Assembly: GCF_018614055.1 (NCBI RefSeq)
Contig: NZ_JAGGPB010000043.1
Coordinates: 1 to 64,000 of the forward strand
Reading direction: 5' to 3'
Source of the DNA: Streptomyces sp. ISL-98
Lineage (GTDB): Bacteria > Actinomycetota > Actinomycetes > Streptomycetales > Streptomycetaceae
DNA length: 64,000 nucleotides
Both the position numbers and the translations under genes were made by a program. Positions 61,164 to 64,000 of this stretch are shown here, piece by piece. Positions within the stretch are counted from its first letter, which is position 1, and each line of letters begins with the position of its first letter. The notes under the pieces were generated by a model. It saw nothing but the letters and a program-made list of their open reading frames with translations, searched no databases and had not been told where the DNA came from.

Positions 61164-63299
61164 ATGAAACCGACCGAGAGTGCCGACCCGGTCTCACGGC
61201 TGCGAGGTTGGGCAGCGGCCCAGAGGAAGCTGCCCGCCGTCGTGGCCGCACTGGCCGCCGTCCTCCTGGTGACCGGGATCTGCCGAGCCGTCACCCAGGG
61301 CCATGCCCTGTTCCCCGACGGCACACTGGGATGGTCGCTGGCCCTGCTCACCGGATTCATCGTGGGCCACCTGGTCGCCCTCGGCCGCGACCGCTGGTGG
61401 GGCGGCACGGGCTCCGGCGCGGCGCTGACGCTCGCCGTCCTGCTGCTGTACGGCTGGCTGCCGGCCGGTCTGGTCAGCCTCGCCGTCGTCGTGCTGGTCG
61501 GACTGGCCCGCAGGCACCGCTGGCGCCAGGGCGTGCTGCACGGCGCGGTGGACATCCTGGGCATAGGCACCGCGGCGCTCGTCCTGGCCGCGTTCGGCGA
61601 CGTACCGACCGTCGAGAAGCCCTGGGATCCGCTGGAGTGGGGAATCGACGCTGTCCCCGAAGTCGTGCTCGCCGCCACTGCCTACCTTGCCGTCACCCGG
61701 CTGCTCCTCTGGTACGCGCTGGCGCCCCGGGGCGGGCGGCTGCCGTCCGTCGCCCGAACGGCCCTGTACCGGCAGGCACTCGTCGCTGTCGCGCTGCTCG
61801 GCATCGCCCCGCTCATATGCGTGGTCGCCGTGGCACTGCCGTTCCTGCTGCCGCTCTTCTCGGTGCCCTTAATCGCGCTGGACTCCACGCTGTGGATCGC
61901 CAGGGCGCGGGCGGAGGAGCAGCTGCGGGATCCGCTCACCGGACTGCCCAACCGGCAGTGGCTGTTGGAGCGGGCCTGGCCCGCACTGGAGGAAGCCGAG
62001 AGCGTCGGCACCCGGTCAGCGCTCGTACTGATAGACCTCGACCGCTTCCGGGCGGTCAATGACACGCTCGGCCATCTGGCCGGCGACCGGCTGCTGCTCC
62101 AGATAGCGGACAGGCTGCGGCTGGCCCTGCCGCGCGGGGCGGAGGCTGCGCGGCTCGGCGGCGACGAGTTCGCGGTTCTGCTCCCGAAGGCCGACTCCAC
62201 GACCAGTGCGCAGCGCGTCGCCCGGCATCTCGTGGCCGAACTGTCGTCGCCGCTCGACCTGGACGGTCTGACGCTCGTCCTGGAGGCCAGCGCGGGCGTC
62301 GCCGTTTTCCCCGACCACGCGCTCGACGCGGAGGGACTGCTGCGGCGCGCAGACGTGGCGATGTATCAGGCCAAGCGCGACCGTACGGGCGTAGAGGTCT
62401 ACGAATCCAAGCGGGACAGCAACACCCCCGACAGGCTCGGCCTGTTGGGCGACCTCCGGCGGGCGCTGGACGCGAGCGAGGTCGAGCTCCACTACCAGCC
62501 GAAGGTCCGGTTCGACGGGCAGGTCGCCGGCCTCGAAGCCCTGGTCCGGTGGGTGCACCCGGAGCGGGGACGGGTCCCCCCGGACGAATTCATCGCCATC
62601 GCGGAGTCGTCGGGGCTGATGCCGCATCTGACGGAGTACGTCCTGGAGACGGCGCTGGCGCAGGTCGCGCGGTGGCGGGCGCAGGGGCTGAACGTTCCGG
62701 TCGCGGTGAATGTCTCGCCGCGCGACGTCCACACGCCGGGGTTCGCGGGCGCGGTCGCGGCGCGGCTCGCCCGGCACGGTGTGCCTGCGGGGTCCTTGCA
62801 GCTGGAAATAACGGAACACGTGCTGCTGGAGGACCCCCAGCGCGCGGCGGACACGCTGGCCGGGCTGACCGGGCACGGCGTGAAGATGTCCCTGGACGAC
62901 TTCGGTACGGGGTACTCGTCCCTGGTCCACCTCCGTCGGCTCCCGGTGAGCGAGCTGAAAATCGACCGCTCCTTCGTGGCGAGGCTGGCGGTCGACAACG
63001 AGGACGCCGAGATCGTCCGCTGCACGGTCGACCTGGCCCACTCGCTCGGCCTGCTGGTGGTGGCGGAGGGCGTCGAGGACGACGAGACGTGGGAGCGGCT
63101 GAGGGACCTGCGCTGCGATGCGGTGCAGGGGTGGCTGGTGGCGGCCGCGATGCCGCCGGACGAGGCGACGGCGTGGCTGCTGGCCCGGGGCGAGAACGGC
63201 TGGCACCGCCAGGTCGACCTGGACCGCGTAGCCGCCGCAGCAGCCCTGGAGGAAGCAAAGCGCCCGTCCCCGTCCCCTTCCGGCCAGCCCGTGAAGTAA
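61164..63299 (+). CDS. rmdB: Membrane GGDEF-EAL cyclic-di-GMP enzyme (RmdB-like)
   Basis: 711 residues. About seven membrane helices lie in the first ~240. A GGDEF domain follows from DPLTGLPNRQW, with intact GGDEF at 332-336, then an EAL domain with intact EAL at 458-460 (GLEALVRW) and the conserved downstream DDFGTGYSS and VVAEGVED motifs. Its place right after ligA and just before gatC matches my recollection of S. coelicolor rmdB (SCO5495), a c-di-GMP phosphodiesterase that affects development. ATG 61164 has GAGAGGGACGGA upstream. No RxxD inhibitory site was noticed before GGDEF. Confidence 0.9.
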   Translation: MKPTESADPVSRLRGWAAAQRKLPAVVAALAAVLLVTGICRAVTQGHALFPDGTLGWSLALLTGFIVGHLVALGRDRWWGGTGSGAALTLAVLLLYGWLPAGLVSLAVVVLVGLARRHRWRQGVLHGAVDILGIGTAALVLAAFGDVPTVEKPWDPLEWGIDAVPEVVLAATAYLAVTRLLLWYALAPRGGRLPSVARTALYRQALVAVALLGIAPLICVVAVALPFLLPLFSVPLIALDSTLWIARARAEEQLRDPLTGLPNRQWLLERAWPALEEAESVGTRSALVLIDLDRFRAVNDTLGHLAGDRLLLQIADRLRLALPRGAEAARLGGDEFAVLLPKADSTTSAQRVARHLVAELSSPLDLDGLTLVLEASAGVAVFPDHALDAEGLLRRADVAMYQAKRDRTGVEVYESKRDSNTPDRLGLLGDLRRALDASEVELHYQPKVRFDGQVAGLEALVRWVHPERGRVPPDEFIAIAESSGLMPHLTEYVLETALAQVARWRAQGLNVPVAVNVSPRDVHTPGFAGAVAARLARHGVPAGSLQLEITEHVLLEDPQRAADTLAGLTGHGVKMSLDDFGTGYSSLVHLRRLPVSELKIDRSFVARLAVDNEDAEIVRCTVDLAHSLGLLVVAEGVEDDETWERLRDLRCDAVQGWLVAAAMPPDEATAWLLARGENGWHRQVDLDRVAAAAALEEAKRPSPSPSGQPVK

Positions 63300-63497
63300 C
63301 CACCCGCGACGGGGTCGCACCCGGAAGGCCGGCGCCCCGGCCCCGTCGCCGGCGCATCTCCCGCTCCGGTGCAGGCACCGCCGGACCGCGCTCGCGAACC
63401 GCTCGCCCGGGCGCGCAGAGAATCCGTTTCGTGGGGAAGGGGCCGCGCCCCATAGGATTGGGCCAAAACCCACACACTCACCCCTGAGGATCGCTGC
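63300..63497. other. Intergenic region before gatC
   Basis: 198 bp of GC-rich sequence with a likely rmdB terminator formed by GGCCGG/CCGGCC-type repeats (about 63326-63355). The gatCA promoter should lie near its right end. A GAGGATC stretch before 63498 is the weak ribosome site. Confidence 0.4.
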
Positions 63498-63794
63498 ATG
63501 CCTGGCATCACGCGCGAGGAGGTCGCCCACCTCGCACGGCTGGCGCGTCTGGAGCTGAAGGGCGAAGAGCTCGATCACTTCGCCGGTCAGCTCGACGACA
63601 TCATCGGCGCGGTCGCCCGCGTCTCCGAGGTCGCCGACCAAGACGTACCGCCGACCTCCCACCCGCTGCCGCTGACCAACGTCATGCGCGCGGACGAGGT
63701 CCGTCCGTCGCTCACCCCGGAGCAGGCCCTCTCCGGTGCCCCCGCCCAGGAGCAGCAGCGTTTCAAGGTGCCGCAGATCCTGGGGGAGGACTAA
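63498..63794 (+). CDS. gatC: Glutamyl-tRNA(Gln)/Asp-tRNA(Asn) amidotransferase subunit C
   Basis: 98 residues, the standard size. The family start MPGITREEVAHLARLARLEL and the C-terminal PPTSHPLPLTNVMRADE segment are recognisable. GatC wraps GatA to stabilise the GatCAB complex, which converts mischarged Glu-tRNA(Gln) to Gln-tRNA(Gln). It is followed 6 bp later by gatA. Confidence 0.96.
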   Translation: MPGITREEVAHLARLARLELKGEELDHFAGQLDDIIGAVARVSEVADQDVPPTSHPLPLTNVMRADEVRPSLTPEQALSGAPAQEQQRFKVPQILGED

Positions 63795-63800
63795 ACAGTC

Positions 63801-64000
63801 ATGACGGACAACAGCAACATCATCAAGCTCACCGCCGCCGAGACCGCCGCGAAGATCGCTTCCGGTGAGCTCACGGCCGTCGAGGTCACCGAGGCCCACC
63901 TGGCCCGGATCGAGGCCGTCGACGAGAAGGTGCACGCCTTCCTGCACGTGGACAGGGACGGGGCGCTCGCCCAGGCCCGCGCCGTGGACGCCAAGAAGGC
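63801..64000 (+). CDS. gatA: GatA amidotransferase subunit A (partial, runs off the window)
   Basis: The first ~66 codons are visible, beginning MTDNSNIIKLTAAETAAKIA and continuing through the GatA helical start (AVEVTEAHLARIEAVDEKVH). The amidase-signature catalytic part lies beyond the window. It is in an operon with gatC. The identification rests on the start sequence and on context. Confidence 0.92.
   Translation, partial: MTDNSNIIKLTAAETAAKIASGELTAVEVTEAHLARIEAVDEKVHAFLHVDRDGALAQARAVDAKK

Overview
This is a chromosomal segment of a high-GC actinomycete, almost certainly a Streptomyces. The coding DNA is GC-rich with strong third-position G/C bias. GTG starts and 4-bp start/stop overlaps are common. 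Several actinobacterial gene types are present: a CYP121-type P450 with a cyclodipeptide synthase, a DUF1490/PacL-like protein, an NmtR-type sensor and RsbW-like orphan ATPases. From memory, the order of conserved genes matches the S. coelicolor SCO545x-SCO549x core: ABC pair, glgX, L,D-transpeptidases, gcv/glyA/sdaA, a peptide permease, mnmA, ligA, rmdB and gatCA. I could not run an alignment to confirm this.

Layout. 1-126: a MITE-like palindromic element that touches the stop codon of a two-component system (response regulator then kinase, minus strand). 2.7-6.1 kb: a secreted M4 metalloprotease and a divergent membrane protein. 6.2-12.3 kb: a heterodimeric ABC exporter and the glycogen debranching enzyme GlgX. 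12.4-16.7 kb: two tandem lipoprotein L,D-transpeptidases, an enoyl-CoA hydratase and an RsbW-like ATPase. 16.7-19.1 kb: an unusual AT-richer, repeat-containing intergenic region, then a coupled pair of lipoproteins (a deacetylase-like protein with an altered metal site and a beta-propeller).

19.1-35.2 kb is the accessory-looking part. It holds a cyclodipeptide synthase overlapping a CYP121-like P450, which is a two-gene natural-product pathway. It also holds a small EF-hand protein and a fadH-padR operon with a perfect 20-bp palindrome over its promoter. Further genes are a class C beta-lactamase-like hydrolase, TerD, an acetyltransferase, a PrmC-like methyltransferase and an ornithine-lipid acyltransferase pair. 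A metal-efflux island follows: CtpJ-like P1B-4 ATPase <- -> NmtR, PacL-like metallochaperone, CtpC-like ATPase.

35.2-39.9 kb is a glycine/serine one-carbon operon (gcvT-gcvH-glyA-sdaA) headed by a tandem glycine riboswitch. 40.0-42.5 kb: a P-loop kinase-like protein and two SseB paralogues. 42.9-49.1 kb: a complete oligopeptide ABC importer in the order permease-SBP-permease-ATPase-ATPase, with a strong hairpin inside the operon. 49.1-58.7 kb: a TRIC-type channel, a thioesterase, a TetR regulator, small membrane proteins, a cysteine desulfurase plus MnmA (tRNA 2-thiolation), a Tat-exported amidase, a methyltransferase-LOG pair and an SDR-MetE-like pair. Two gene remnants lie here: a WYL regulator and an alpha/beta hydrolase. 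58.7-64.0 kb: ligA, an RmdB-like GGDEF-EAL protein, gatC and the start of gatA.

The most notable items are the CDPS/CYP121-like pair with changed active-site residues, the combined NmtR/CtpJ/PacL/CtpC metal island, the PadR-type palindrome at a probably leaderless fadH promoter, and the unexplained 16.8-17.1 kb intergenic region. No tRNA, rRNA, CRISPR array or intact transposase was seen.
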